64,000 nucleotides of DNA from Streptomyces sp. AC558_RSS880. GTDB lineage: Bacteria; Actinomycetota; Actinomycetes; Streptomycetales; Streptomycetaceae. Positions 50,278 to 60,372 of this stretch are shown here, one piece after another (the stretch's first letter is position 1; each line of letters begins with the position of its first letter). Where the stretch lies: positions 1 to 64,000 of the forward strand of contig NZ_JAGMUJ010000031.1 in assembly GCF_019049255.1 (NCBI RefSeq). The letters are read 5' to 3'. Both the position numbers and the translations under genes were made by a program. Under the pieces are notes generated by a model. That model had not been told where the DNA came from. It made no database searches and worked only from the letters and a program-made list of their open reading frames with translations.

Positions 50278-51168
50278 GTGTCCGAGGAAGAGATACTCGT
50301 CAAGCGTCTCCGTGAAGCTGGATACGCGGCCGAAAAGGCGGAGAAAGCCACTGGCGGAGTGGTCGCAATTGCCGGGCTGGTGACCCTCGAGGACGATTCC
50401 CAGGTATTCGCGAAAACGCTTCTCGGGCCGGACCGGGACATTTTCCCCGTCGAAGCCATCGGCCTGACGGAGCTCCGCGAAACCGGCGGGGCGATCACGC
50501 CGGAAGTGCTGTACGCCTCCCCCCGGCTGCTCGTGCTGGAGAAGATGCAGCCGCGCCGCGACGACGAGCGTTTCTGGGAGCGGCTCGCCCACACGGTCGC
50601 CGGCCTGCACACCTCCACGACCGCCGAGCGGTTCGGCTGGCACCGTCCGGGCTGGCTGGGCCGACTGCGCCAGGACAACACCTGGGACGGCGACGGCCAC
50701 GCGTTCCTCGCGGAGCGGCGCATCCTGCGCTGGCTGTCGGAGCCCTTGGTCGAGGCGGCCTTCGACGCCGCGGAGCGGCAGGCCCTGGAGCGGCTCTGCG
50801 CGGCCCTGCCCGAGCTCGTGCCGGACCGGCCCCCGTGCCTGACGCACGGCGATCTGTGGCAGGAGAACATCGTCGCCACCGCCGACGGCGCGCCCGTGCT
50901 CATCGACCCCGCCGTGTCCTGCAACTGGCCGGAGATCGACCTCAGCATGCTGTGGTGCTCCCCGCGCCCACCCGCCTCGGATCGCTTCTTCGCCGTGTAC
51001 GAGGAGATCACCGGGATCGACGACGGCTGGCGGGACCGGATGGACCTCTTCCATCTCCGGGAACTCCTGAGTGTCATCGCCCATGACGACGACGACTGGG
51101 GAGCCGCGGAGGCCGTAAGGAAGATCATCGCCCCGTTCCGGCGGGACGGCGGCCCGGCGACGGTGTGA
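50278..51168 (+). CDS. Fructosamine-kinase-like (APH fold) phosphotransferase
   Basis: From GTG 50278 the protein has 296 residues; an ATG at 50260 in the same frame is an alternative. The FN3K/APH kinase layout is present: a Gly-rich loop region (TGGVVAIAGLV), a lysine in VFAKTL, catalytic THGDLWQENIV with Asp and Asn, and the metal Asp in VLIDPAVSCNW. Family enzymes phosphorylate fructosamines on glycated proteins or small ketoamines. Base use is more AT-rich at its start than in neighbours, and the ABC relic reads into it, so the 5' region has been rearranged. Confidence 0.85.
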   Translation: MSEEEILVKRLREAGYAAEKAEKATGGVVAIAGLVTLEDDSQVFAKTLLGPDRDIFPVEAIGLTELRETGGAITPEVLYASPRLLVLEKMQPRRDDERFWERLAHTVAGLHTSTTAERFGWHRPGWLGRLRQDNTWDGDGHAFLAERRILRWLSEPLVEAAFDAAERQALERLCAALPELVPDRPPCLTHGDLWQENIVATADGAPVLIDPAVSCNWPEIDLSMLWCSPRPPASDRFFAVYEEITGIDDGWRDRMDLFHLRELLSVIAHDDDDWGAAEAVRKIIAPFRRDGGPATV

Positions 51169-51682
51169 CCGGCGTGCCACCGCCGACCCCCTGCCCGGAT
51201 ACTGGCGCCACAGCGGCTCCGCGCCGTACGGCAGCGGGTCGGTGAGCCGGCCGTCGGCGCTGACCTGGTTGAGAAAGACCCCTTCGACAAAGTCGGGTTC
51301 GTGCGGCTTTCGACGTGGTGTACCACATGGAAGCTTTCGACTCCCGGCTCCCCGTAATGACTCAAGGAACAGGGCAGCGAAGAAATGTCGTCGCCCACCA
51401 CGGAAACGAAGCGTAAAGTCACGCCCATTACAGTGGGCCTCTTCAGCGGTGCTGCTCAGGAGTGAGGACGACTCCGGCGATTGACGTCGTGCGGTTCGGG
51501 CCGCGGCGGGCGTGACGGAAGATCCGCCACGATGTCGAACCGTGCCACACCGTGTTCGACGGGTGCCCGTGCCGTGGACGGTGTGCGGTGTGACGGTTTG
51601 CCGGGTGGGCGGAGCACCGGTCGGTGTCGTCGTCTCGTCTGCCGCGGAGGCCCCCTTCGCATCGGCGGCCGTGCGGCCCGCG
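51169..51682. other. Gene-free interval
   Basis: About 510 bp without a supported gene on either strand; frames are short and lack start signals. It marks the transition from accessory DNA to the conserved right block. Confidence 0.45.
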
Positions 51683-51844
51683 TCAGGATGCGCCGAACAG
51701 CACCCAGAGTGCCATCAGGGTCAGGAATCCGGTCACTGCCAGTGACGGGACCCCGAGGATCGCGGCGACCGTCCCCCATCGGGTCCGTCCCCTGGGCACC
51801 TCCGTCGTCCCGGACTTCGGGGCTGCCGGCTGTGTCTCCGCCAT
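51683..51844 (-). CDS. 53-residue single-helix membrane protein
   Basis: ATG 51844 (GGGGAG upstream) starts a product with a polar, Pro/Thr-rich N-terminus (residues 1-22) and one strong transmembrane helix (WGTVAAILGVPSLAVTGF, then LTLMALWVLFG) ending GAS. It is too small to be noticed by usual length cut-offs, but start signal and composition are convincing. No family recognised. Confidence 0.6.
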   Translation of the reverse strand: MAETQPAAPKSGTTEVPRGRTRWGTVAAILGVPSLAVTGFLTLMALWVLFGAS

Positions 51845-52007
51845 GAAGCTCCCCTGTCGATGCGTAACTGCCGTACGAAGCGTCTCAGTTGGAACCGGTT
51901 CGAGGGGCGCGGTCCGGCGGTTGTCGCCGGTCGTGTCGTGTCACGTCGCGTCCTCTCTGGTGTCGGGGTGTCGGCGTCGAGAAGCCCGGCTTCCGTCGCG
52001 CCGGGGA

Positions 52008-53300
52008 TCAGCCCTGTGCCGTACGGGTCACCCGTACCCGGTACTCCTCCGCCTCCGCCGCCGTCACCGTCACCCGGATGCCCGCCCGGCGGTCCACGAA
52101 GGTCTCGCCCGGTGTGAACGTCGCGTCCGAGAGTTCCGCGTGGACGTTGGGGGAGCGGGTGCAGCCGCCGCTGTCGCGGCGGGAGTCGTGGACGGTGATC
52201 GGGCCCATGCCGGTGTCCACGTTCGCGTCGACGCGGTAGACGAGGACGCCGGGGCGGCACACCGCCTCGTCGTTGCCGGCGCGGGTGCGCAGTTCGACGG
52301 CGTAGCCGGAGTGGCCGTTCAGGGGGATGAAGACGAGTTTCGGGCCGCCTGTCAGGGCGAGGGGGGTGAGGACGTACTCCCGTGTGCCCGGGTCCGTCGC
52401 GCAGCCGACCTGGGACGCGTCCAGCCAGCCCAGCTTCCACTTGTGCCAGGCGAGGAAGTCGTTGTTGGCGCCCCAGTCCTCGCTCATGATGTCCCAGTGG
52501 CCGACCGCCCCGCCGCCCTCGGCGGTGTAGAGGTCGGGCAGGCCGAAGACGTGGCCGTTCTCGTGCGGCAGTACGCGGTAGCCGGTGCGGTCGTAGGAGC
52601 CGGAGCCGTCGTCCTGGCGGGAGTAGACGAAGGACGCGTTGGCGACGGGGACGCCGTCCGCGCTCGGGGCCTCCTTGTTGCCGGCGAAGGTCACGGACAG
52701 GACCGTGTCGAGGGCGGCGGGGCCCGCGTTGGGGCTCACCAGCACGTTCAGCAGGTCGTACGACTGGAAGTCCACCTCGGGATCGGCCTCGGCCACGATG
52801 TCGCGGACCAGTTCGCGGTAACCGGGGTCGAAGGGGGCGCCGCGCTCTATGCCGTACGCGCGGAACGACTTGGGCATCCGGATCCAGTCGGGGACGGGGA
52901 GTTCGGGACGGTAGTCGAGGCGGCCGTAGGAGCTGGTGGCGAACCACTGGCGGGTCTGGGGGAAGAACTCGCGGTAGCGGTCGAGGGCGTCGCCCTCGCC
53001 GGGCGCGTCGGAGAAGTCGATCATCAGGGTGAGGGCGCGGACGGTGCCGGTGGAGCGGGTGTAGCCGGGAGCCGTGGGGATGCCCTCGGACATCTGGGTC
53101 TCCCGGTCCGCGGTGATCGTGCAGGGGCCGTGCGCGGAGGTGGGGGACAGGGCGCTGGGGCCGGCGCCGGCGGGGGAGGGGGCGGGGGAGAGGCGGCCGT
53201 TGCCGGCCGAGGTGCTGACCGCGAGGGTCAGGGCGGTCACCGATGCCAGGGCGGCCAGCCGGCGCGGGGATATCCGGCGTCGGCTCGGCTGCGGCTGCAT
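52008..53300 (-). CDS. Secreted M6-family metalloprotease
   Basis: ATG 53300 (GGAGG upstream) gives 430 residues with a signal peptide of about 30 residues (RRISPRRLAALASVTALTLA). The zinc site HENGHVFGLPDLY identifies the M6 (immune inhibitor A-like) family. A C-terminal beta-sandwich region of about 80 residues follows. It should be an exported zinc protease for nutrient acquisition or peptide processing. From memory the order metalloprotease-TetR-MFS is conserved in Streptomyces near hrdD. Confidence 0.9.
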   Translation of the reverse strand: MQPQPSRRRISPRRLAALASVTALTLAVSTSAGNGRLSPAPSPAGAGPSALSPTSAHGPCTITADRETQMSEGIPTAPGYTRSTGTVRALTLMIDFSDAPGEGDALDRYREFFPQTRQWFATSSYGRLDYRPELPVPDWIRMPKSFRAYGIERGAPFDPGYRELVRDIVAEADPEVDFQSYDLLNVLVSPNAGPAALDTVLSVTFAGNKEAPSADGVPVANASFVYSRQDDGSGSYDRTGYRVLPHENGHVFGLPDLYTAEGGGAVGHWDIMSEDWGANNDFLAWHKWKLGWLDASQVGCATDPGTREYVLTPLALTGGPKLVFIPLNGHSGYAVELRTRAGNDEAVCRPGVLVYRVDANVDTGMGPITVHDSRRDSGGCTRSPNVHAELSDATFTPGETFVDRRAGIRVTVTAAEAEEYRVRVTRTAQG

Positions 53301-53575
53301 GCGGGGACCTCCGCTCCACACGGCAGCCGCCGGTCTCCGACTGCACCCTTGCGATCACCCTGCGTCGCCGGGTGTGCGGGCGCCTGTTGGGAGGTCCGAT
53401 CGTGGGGCCGTACGACCCGGGCGGTGTGAGGCGGGTCACAGGAAAAGAGTCCGGGGGTGGGAAATAACCGGGGATCGTTTCCCCGTTTGAACCTGTGTCC
53501 GTGCGAAACGGGGATTTGCTCCCCGGATCGCCGGGATGACGGCAAGGCAAACCCACAGCGACCTAGGAGTGCACC

Positions 53576-54217
53576 GTGCAGACCGCCACCCCCGTGCCGC
53601 GCAAGGCGCCCCGGCCCCGTGCCGACGCCCTGCGCAACCGGGAGCGGATCGTCACCGCCGCCCGGGAGATGTTCGTCGAGTTCGGGCCCGATGTGCCGCT
53701 CGACGACGTCGCCCGCCGGGCCGGCGTCGGCAATGCCACGGTGTACCGCAACTTCCCCGACCGCGACGCGCTGGTGCGCGAGGTCGTCTGCTCCGTGATG
53801 GACCGTACGGTGCGGGCGGCCGAGCAGGCGCTCAGCGAGAGCGGGGACGCCTTCGAGGCGCTGGAGCACTTCGCGCACACGGCCGCCGACGAGCGGATCA
53901 GCGCGCTGTGCCCGATGGTCTCCAGCACCTTCGACCAGCACCACCCCGACCTGGAGGACGCACGCCGGCGCGCCGAGAGCCTCGTCGCGCAGTTGATGGA
54001 CCGCGCCAAGGCGGCCGGTCAGCTCCGCGCCGACGTGGAGTACGGCGATCTGATGGTGGGCGTCGCCCAGCTGAGCCGGCCCCCGGCCGGTACCGGCTGC
54101 GTCAGCGCCGACCGTTTCGTCCACCGCCATCTGCAGCTGTTCCTGGACGGGATGCGGGCCCCGGCCCCGACCGTTCTGCCGGGTACGGCAGTGACCGTGG
54201 AGGATCTGCGCTGCTGA
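53576..54217 (+). CDS. TetR-family regulator
   Basis: GTG 53576 gives 213 residues. The N-terminal domain has a TetR helix-turn-helix (RERIVTAAREMFVEFG, then VPLDDVARRAGVGNATVYRNFPDRDALV). It precedes the DHA2 exporter gene by 115 bp on the same strand, so it probably autoregulates and represses that gene. Confidence 0.9.
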   Translation: MQTATPVPRKAPRPRADALRNRERIVTAAREMFVEFGPDVPLDDVARRAGVGNATVYRNFPDRDALVREVVCSVMDRTVRAAEQALSESGDAFEALEHFAHTAADERISALCPMVSSTFDQHHPDLEDARRRAESLVAQLMDRAKAAGQLRADVEYGDLMVGVAQLSRPPAGTGCVSADRFVHRHLQLFLDGMRAPAPTVLPGTAVTVEDLRC

Positions 54218-54332
54218 GCGATCTCTGACGCGAGCAGGATTCCCGTACAGCGGCCGTCCCCGGGGCGAGTCGTTCCCTGACGACACCGATTTTTCGTTAC
54301 ATCTTTCTAAATTTCCGTCACACACTTCCGAA

Positions 54333-55886
54333 ATGGGTACCCCCATGTCTCAGACAGCCTCAGCGGCCGGAAAGGCCCTGAGCGTCCCCGACGCCAACCG
54401 CTGGAAAGCGCTCGTCTTCATCGCGCTCGCCCAGCTGATGGTCGTCCTCGACGCCACCATCGTGAACATCGCCCTGCCCTCCGCCCAGCAGGACCTGGGC
54501 ATCTCGGACGGCAACCGCCAGTGGGTGGTCACCGCCTACGCCCTCGCCTTCGGCGGACTGCTGCTGTTCGGCGGCCGGATAGCCGACCTGTGGGGGCGCA
54601 AGCGGGCCTTCGTGCTCGGTCTGGGCGGGTTCGCCGCGGCCTCCGCGCTCGGCGGCGCGGCCACCAACGAGGCCATGATGTTCGGCGCCCGCGCCCTCCA
54701 GGGTGTCTTCGGCGCGCTGCTCGCGCCCGCCGCGCTGTCCCTGCTCGCGGTGATGTTCACCGACGGCAAGGAGCGCGCCAAGGCGTTCGGCATCTACGGC
54801 GCGATCGCCGGTGGCGGCGGTGCCGTGGGTCTGATCCTCGGCGGTTTCCTCACCGAGTACATGGACTGGCGCTGGACGTTCTTCGTGAACATCCCGTTCG
54901 CCGTGGTCGCCGCGGCCGGCGCGTACTTCGTCATCCGTGAGCCCGAGGGCGGCCGCAACCGCTCGCCGCTGGACATCCCCGGTGTGGTGCTGTCGACCGT
55001 GGGTCTGGTCGCGCTGGTCTACGGCTTCACCCGCGCGGAGTCCGAGGGCTGGAGCGACTCGCTGACGATCGGCATGTTCGTCGCCTCCGCCGTGCTGCTC
55101 GCCGCCTTCGTGGCCGTCGAGGCCAAGGTCAAGGCGCCGCTGCTGCCGCTGCGCGTCCTCACCGAGCGCAACCGCGGCGGGGTCTACCTCTCGCTGGGCC
55201 TGGCGATCATCGCGATGTTCGGCCTGTTCCTCTTCCTGACGTACTACCTGCAGGTCGTGAAGGGCTACTCGCCGGTCAAGACCGGTTTCGCCTTCCTGCC
55301 GATGATCGCGGGCATGATCACGGGCTCCACCCAGATCGGCACCCGGCTGATGACCCGGGTCGCGCCCCGGCTGCTGATGGGCCCCGGCTTCCTGGTCGCC
55401 GCGCTCGGCATGCTCTTCCTGACCCAGCTGGAGATCGACACCTCCTACGCGGCCGTCCTGCTGCCCGGCATGCTGCTGCTCGGTCTCGGCATGGGTACGG
55501 CGTTCATGCCGGCCATGTCGCTGTCCACCATGGGCGTCGAGCCGCGTGACTCCGGTGTCGCCTCCGCGATGGTCAACACCTCGCAGCAGGTGGGCGGCGC
55601 CATCGGCACGGCCCTGCTGAACACGATCGCGGCCTCGGCCACCACGTCCTACATCACCGACCACATCGGCGGCGCCACGAGCCCGTCCCAGCAGCAGCTG
55701 GTCCAGCTCCAGGGACAGGTGCAGGGCTACACCAGCGCGATCTGGTTCGCGGTCGGGATCCTGGTGGCGGCCTCGGCCATCGCCCTGGTCCTGATCAACG
55801 CCGGCAAGCCGGGCGGCACCGCGGTCGCCGGGTCCGCCGACGAGGCCGTCGGGGACGAGCTGGCGGTGCCGGTGGCCATGCACTGA
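54333..55886 (+). CDS. DHA2-family (EmrB/QacA-type) MFS drug exporter
   Basis: 517 residues with 14 predicted helices. The DHA2 signatures are present: LDATIVNIALPSAQQDLG near residue 40, GGRIADLWGRKR loop and a GAIAGGGGAVGLILGGF proline-less motif-C-like region. It probably exports toxic or antibiotic compounds with proton exchange. A second in-frame ATG at 54345 is an alternative start. The upstream TetR gene is the likely regulator. Confidence 0.9.
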   Translation: MGTPMSQTASAAGKALSVPDANRWKALVFIALAQLMVVLDATIVNIALPSAQQDLGISDGNRQWVVTAYALAFGGLLLFGGRIADLWGRKRAFVLGLGGFAAASALGGAATNEAMMFGARALQGVFGALLAPAALSLLAVMFTDGKERAKAFGIYGAIAGGGGAVGLILGGFLTEYMDWRWTFFVNIPFAVVAAAGAYFVIREPEGGRNRSPLDIPGVVLSTVGLVALVYGFTRAESEGWSDSLTIGMFVASAVLLAAFVAVEAKVKAPLLPLRVLTERNRGGVYLSLGLAIIAMFGLFLFLTYYLQVVKGYSPVKTGFAFLPMIAGMITGSTQIGTRLMTRVAPRLLMGPGFLVAALGMLFLTQLEIDTSYAAVLLPGMLLLGLGMGTAFMPAMSLSTMGVEPRDSGVASAMVNTSQQVGGAIGTALLNTIAASATTSYITDHIGGATSPSQQQLVQLQGQVQGYTSAIWFAVGILVAASAIALVLINAGKPGGTAVAGSADEAVGDELAVPVAMH

Positions 55887-55911
55887 CGGCCACCCGCCGA
55901 TCCCTCACCAC

Positions 55912-55947
55912 CCGTACGGAAGAGGAGGGGACGCCTCCTCCGTACGG
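55912..55947. terminator. Terminator hairpin between exporter and MarR genes
   Basis: CCGTACGGA... at 55912 pairs with the complementary CCTCCTCCGTACGG ending at 55947, with a 3-nt bulge, in the convergent interval. Confidence 0.7.
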
Positions 55948-55976
55948 TTCCCCGGACCTGCCCCGGCTCCCGCCCG

Positions 55977-56498
55977 TCAGCGGAGCCAGGGCAGGTCCGC
56001 GCCCGCTCCGCTCGGCTGAAGTCCCTCGGCGACGATCCGCATGATCTCGCCGAGGGACTTCTGCTGCTCGGGGGTGAGCCGGTCGAAGACCGCCTGGCGT
56101 ACGGCGTTCACATGGCCGGGCGCGTGCCGGCGCAGCACCTCCAGGCCCTCGTCCGTCAGTACGGCGAACTGGCCCCGCTTGTCGGAGGGGCAGTCCTCAC
56201 GGCGTACCCAGCCGCTCTTCTCCAGGCGCGCGACGGCGTGCGAGAGGCGGGAGCGGGTGATCTTCGCGGACATCGCCAGTTCCGTCATCCGCAGCCGGCG
56301 GCGCGGGGACTCGGCGAGCTTGACCAGCAGGCCGTAGTAGACGTGCGGCATTCCCGCGTCACGCTGGAGCTGACGGTCGAGGTGGTCTTCCAGGAGGGTG
56401 GCGGCCTCGATGTACGAGCGCCAGACGCGCTGCTCCTCGTCGGTGAGCCAGCGGGGTTCGTCGGCGGATGCCGATGATGCTGCGGGTGCCGTGTTCAT
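55977..56498 (-). CDS. MarR-family regulator
   Basis: From ATG 56498 (GGAG four bases upstream) the product has 173 residues. A winged helix (RRRLRMTELAMSAKITRSRL then AVARLEKSGWVRREDCPSDKRGQFAVLTDEG) is typical of MarR. It diverges from the LigB-type dioxygenase gene; paired inverted half sites in the 110-bp intergenic region suggest it represses both. Confidence 0.9.
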   Translation of the reverse strand: MNTAPAASSASADEPRWLTDEEQRVWRSYIEAATLLEDHLDRQLQRDAGMPHVYYGLLVKLAESPRRRLRMTELAMSAKITRSRLSHAVARLEKSGWVRREDCPSDKRGQFAVLTDEGLEVLRRHAPGHVNAVRQAVFDRLTPEQQKSLGEIMRIVAEGLQPSGAGADLPWLR

Positions 56499-56522
56499 GT
56501 ACTCCACTGTACGGCCGCTCTC

Positions 56523-56577
56523 CTTGAAGGTTAAACAAAATCGGCGTACAGTCGACATGGGAAGTTGAGAGTTCAAG
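56523..56577. promoter_or_regulatory. Inverted half sites in the MarR-LigB intergenic region
   Basis: CTTGAAGGTTAAAC (56523-56536) and GTTGAGAGTTCAAG (56564-56577) are inverted copies matching at about 10 of 14 positions, lying in an AT-rich patch between divergent starts. They are candidate MarR binding sites. Confidence 0.45.
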
Positions 56578-56611
56578 CAAGGCTGGAAGTCCGCCGAAGG
56601 GAGCCGCCGTC

Positions 56612-57397
56612 ATGACCGCCGCCGCCCAGGAACGCATGCCCGCGCTCTACCTCAGCCACGGCGCCCCGCCCCTGGCCGACGACCCCGTCTGGCCCGGAGA
56701 GCTGGCCGCCTGGTCGGCCGGACTGCCCCGCCCGAAGGCGATCCTGGTCGTCTCCGCCCACTGGGAGGAGGCCCCGCTCGCCCTCGGCGCCACCGAGACC
56801 GTCCCCCTGGTCTACGACTTCTGGGGCTTCCCCGAGCACTACTACCGGGTCACCTACGGCGCCCCCGGAGCCCCCGCGCTCGCCGACTCGGTGCGGGGGC
56901 TGCTGCGCGCCCCCGGCACGCCCGTCCAGGACGTCCCCGACCGGGGCCTGGACCACGGCGCCTACGTCCCGCTGGTCGAGATGTACCCCGAGGCCGACAT
57001 CCCGGTGCTCCAGGTCTCCATGCCCACCCTGGACCCGGTGCGGCTGATGGGGATCGGGCGGAGGCTCGCGCCGCTGCGCGACGAGGGCGTGCTGATCGTC
57101 GGCTCCGGGTTCTTCACCCACAACCTCGCCGCACTGCGGCAGGGCGGCATCCCCGCCTGGTCGGCGGAGTTCGACGCCTGGGGCCGGGAGGCCTTGGAGG
57201 CGGGTGACGTGGACGCGCTGCTCGACTTCACCCGCAAGTCCCCGGCCGGCCTGCTCGCCCACCCGCGCACCGAGCACTTCGCCCCGCTCTTCGTGACCAT
57301 GGGCGCCGCGGACGCCGCAGGGGAGCTCGGGGAACAGAAGTCCGTGATCGACGGGTTCTGGCTGGGGCTGGCCAAGCGGTCGGTGCAGTTCGGCTGA
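56612..57397 (+). CDS. LigB/DODA-type extradiol dioxygenase family protein
   Basis: 261 residues with conserved metal His positions: LYLSHGAPPL (His near 15), LVVSAHWEE (His near 51), GLDHGAYVPL (His near 114) and GSGFFTHNLA (His near 170). These match class III extradiol dioxygenases, including the 4,5-DOPA dioxygenase group. The substrate is a catechol-like ring, not identifiable further. Divergent MarR gene probably senses the aromatic substrate (inference). Confidence 0.9.
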   Translation: MTAAAQERMPALYLSHGAPPLADDPVWPGELAAWSAGLPRPKAILVVSAHWEEAPLALGATETVPLVYDFWGFPEHYYRVTYGAPGAPALADSVRGLLRAPGTPVQDVPDRGLDHGAYVPLVEMYPEADIPVLQVSMPTLDPVRLMGIGRRLAPLRDEGVLIVGSGFFTHNLAALRQGGIPAWSAEFDAWGREALEAGDVDALLDFTRKSPAGLLAHPRTEHFAPLFVTMGAADAAGELGEQKSVIDGFWLGLAKRSVQFG

Positions 57398-57409
57398 CCT
57401 CTCCGGCGG

Positions 57410-57928
57410 CTACAGGGGCTTCTCGTACCAGGCCACGTCCCACCAGCGGCCGAACTTCCGGCCCACCTCCCGGTACGTGCCGACGTGCCGGAAGCCGAAA
57501 CGCTCGTGCAGCCGCGTCGAGGCGACGTTCGGCTGGGCGACGCCGGCGTAGGCGCGGTGCAGGTCCTCGCCCGCGAGGGCCTCGAAGAGGGCCTTGTAGA
57601 GGAGGGTGCCGATGCCGCGCCGGCCGGAGTCCGGGGCGACGTAGACCGTCGTCTCCACCGAGGTCGTGTAGGCGGGCTTGGGGCGGAAGGGGCTGGAGGT
57701 GGCGTACCCCAGGATCCCCTGTGAACCGGCACCCGTGGCAACCATCAGGCGGTGCGGGCCGTCTACCGGGTGGGAGAGCAACCAGGGGCGGCGCTCCTCC
57801 GGGGTGAAGGGGGCCGTGTCGAATGTGATCGCCGTCTCACGTACGTAGTGGTTGTACAGGTCGGTGAGGGCCGTCAGATCACCCTCCGTGCCCGGCCTGA
57901 CCTGGACCTCTTCGTGCTCCGACGGCAT
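57410..57928 (-). CDS. GNAT N-acetyltransferase, phosphinothricin-type
   Basis: 172 residues from ATG 57928 (GGGGAGG upstream). The protein has the Pat/Bar-like start VQVRPGTEGDLTALTDLYNHYVRETAITFDT, acetyl-CoA loop VYVAPDSGRRGIGTLLYKAL, and ends GFRHVGTYREVGRKFGRWWDV. The group includes phosphinothricin and methionine-sulfoximine acetyltransferases. Chromosomal Streptomyces copies usually act on amino-acid-like compounds. It is convergent with the LigB gene and divergent from hrdD. Confidence 0.88.
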   Translation of the reverse strand: MPSEHEEVQVRPGTEGDLTALTDLYNHYVRETAITFDTAPFTPEERRPWLLSHPVDGPHRLMVATGAGSQGILGYATSSPFRPKPAYTTSVETTVYVAPDSGRRGIGTLLYKALFEALAGEDLHRAYAGVAQPNVASTRLHERFGFRHVGTYREVGRKFGRWWDVAWYEKPL

Positions 57929-57989
57929 CGCGCCTCCCCGTGTGGGCCGACAGGGTACTGCATGATCAGAAAAATCGGTGGACGGGTTG

Positions 57990-58015
57990 GGAATTCTGTC
58001 CGGATTCCAGTCGTT
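57990..58015 (+). promoter_or_regulatory. SigR-type promoter of hrdD
   Basis: GGAAT at 57990-57994 and GTT at 58013-58015 are separated by exactly 18 bases, matching the established SigR consensus GGAAT-N18-GTT. In S. coelicolor hrdD is transcribed partly by SigR under thiol-oxidative stress. The predicted start lies about 100 bp before the hrdD ATG. Confidence 0.85.
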
Positions 58016-58121
58016 GTTTCCATCGGATGCAGGGCACTCGACCAGAGTCCGGAGGGACCTGAGAGACGTGTCAGGCGTCCACAGGACCACCCGCTGACCT
58101 CATCATCGCAAGGGAGCACGC

Positions 58122-59120
<999 letters not shown>

Positions 59121-59654
59121 TACCCGGCCGGAGCGCGGCGGCGCGGCTGCCGCGACGGCAGCGTGGCGGTCCGCCCCCGGTTTTCGGTGCGGCGGCGTGA
59201 GGATCCGGGCGGCGCGGTAGCGTGACGGCCGGGCCGCCGGAGACGGACGCGGCGGTGCGGCCGCCGGGTTCGGCGCGGTGGTGCCGACGCCGCCGTGCGG
59301 AGTCCGGGGGAGCGACGGGGTCCGCACGGACCCCGGCCGCGTACGCCGGGTGGCGAAAGACCGCGCAAAACATGGCCGTTCCCCGCCGCTTCAACCCACC
59401 GGGCCCTGGGAACAAGAATTCCAGGCCGGGAGTTCGAACTTCGGGCTCCTGAGATCCTGGACCCACCGAGCCACGTCCCGACGCACAACCCCCCCCGGCG
59501 CCGGGACTTCCCCAAGCCGGGTTCGGCGCCCTCCCCCCGGGCGCCGGGCCCGGCTTCCTCATGCGCGCCGCCGGCCGGCGGGTCACCCCGGACCTGAACC
59601 CCGGGGTGGCCCGCCAGATGGCAGATTGTGTCACATGGGCATAGCCTGCCGGGC
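59121..59654. other. Gene-free region after hrdD
   Basis: About 530 bp without a supported gene. GC is high in the first 200 bp. Around 59396-59450 are short interrupted palindromes (CCTGGGAA/AATTCCAGG and GTTCGAAC) that could be an operator or terminator. No clear long hairpin is found. Confidence 0.4.
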
Positions 59655-60332
59655 GTGAGCAGCACCACCCCGACGTCGCCCCCGCCGCCTCCCGCGGTTT
59701 CGCTGACCGAACGGCGCAAGGCCGAGACCCGTATGGAGATCGCCCGCGCGGCGGCCGGTCTCTTCGTCCGGCAGGGCCTGCGGGCCACCCGTGCCGAGGA
59801 CATCGCCCAGGCGGCCGGCATCGCCCCGCGCACCTTCTACCGGTACTTCGCCAGCAAGGAAGAGGCCATCGGCCCGCTCTACGCCGTCGGCGCCCAGCGC
59901 TGGGTGGCGGCGGTGCGCGCCGCCCCCGCGGGGGTGCCCCTGCCGCGGGTCCTGGAGGACGCCGTGCGCCACACGCTCACCCCCGGCCTCGGGGTGTCGG
60001 CGGCCTCCTGGGACTGGGTGCGCACCCTGATCCGGCTGGCCGAGGCGACCCCCGCCCTGCGCCGGGTGTGGGCGGAGGCGTGCCGGGAGTCGGAGCGGAG
60101 TCTGGCGGAGGCGCTGGCGGAGCGGCTGACGGCCGCTCACGTCCCGTACGAGGCCGACAACGTTGCCGCCCGCACCCGGCTGTGCTTCACCGCCGCCGTC
60201 GCGAGCGCGGCCGTGCGCACGGCGATGGAGAGCTGGGCGGCCGGTGACGGCCCCTCCGAGGGCCCTCAGGGCCCGGCCGAACTGGCGGTCGCCAACCTCG
60301 CGGCGCTACGGGACTTCGCGTGGGCGGCTTGA
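59655..60332 (+). CDS. TetR-family regulator
   Basis: GTG 59655 gives 225 residues. A Pro/Thr-rich start precedes the TetR helix-turn-helix (KAETRMEIARAAAGLFVRQG, then TRAEDIAQAAGIAPRTFYRYFASKEEAI) and a MftR-like C-terminal domain. A GTG at 59628 is an alternative, but it would extend only the disordered N-terminus. The target gene is unclear. Confidence 0.85.
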   Translation: MSSTTPTSPPPPPAVSLTERRKAETRMEIARAAAGLFVRQGLRATRAEDIAQAAGIAPRTFYRYFASKEEAIGPLYAVGAQRWVAAVRAAPAGVPLPRVLEDAVRHTLTPGLGVSAASWDWVRTLIRLAEATPALRRVWAEACRESERSLAEALAERLTAAHVPYEADNVAARTRLCFTAAVASAAVRTAMESWAAGDGPSEGPQGPAELAVANLAALRDFAWAA

Positions 60333-60372
60333 CGCCGGCCCGCGGCCGTTTCCGGAGGGCTCCGGCGCCGCG

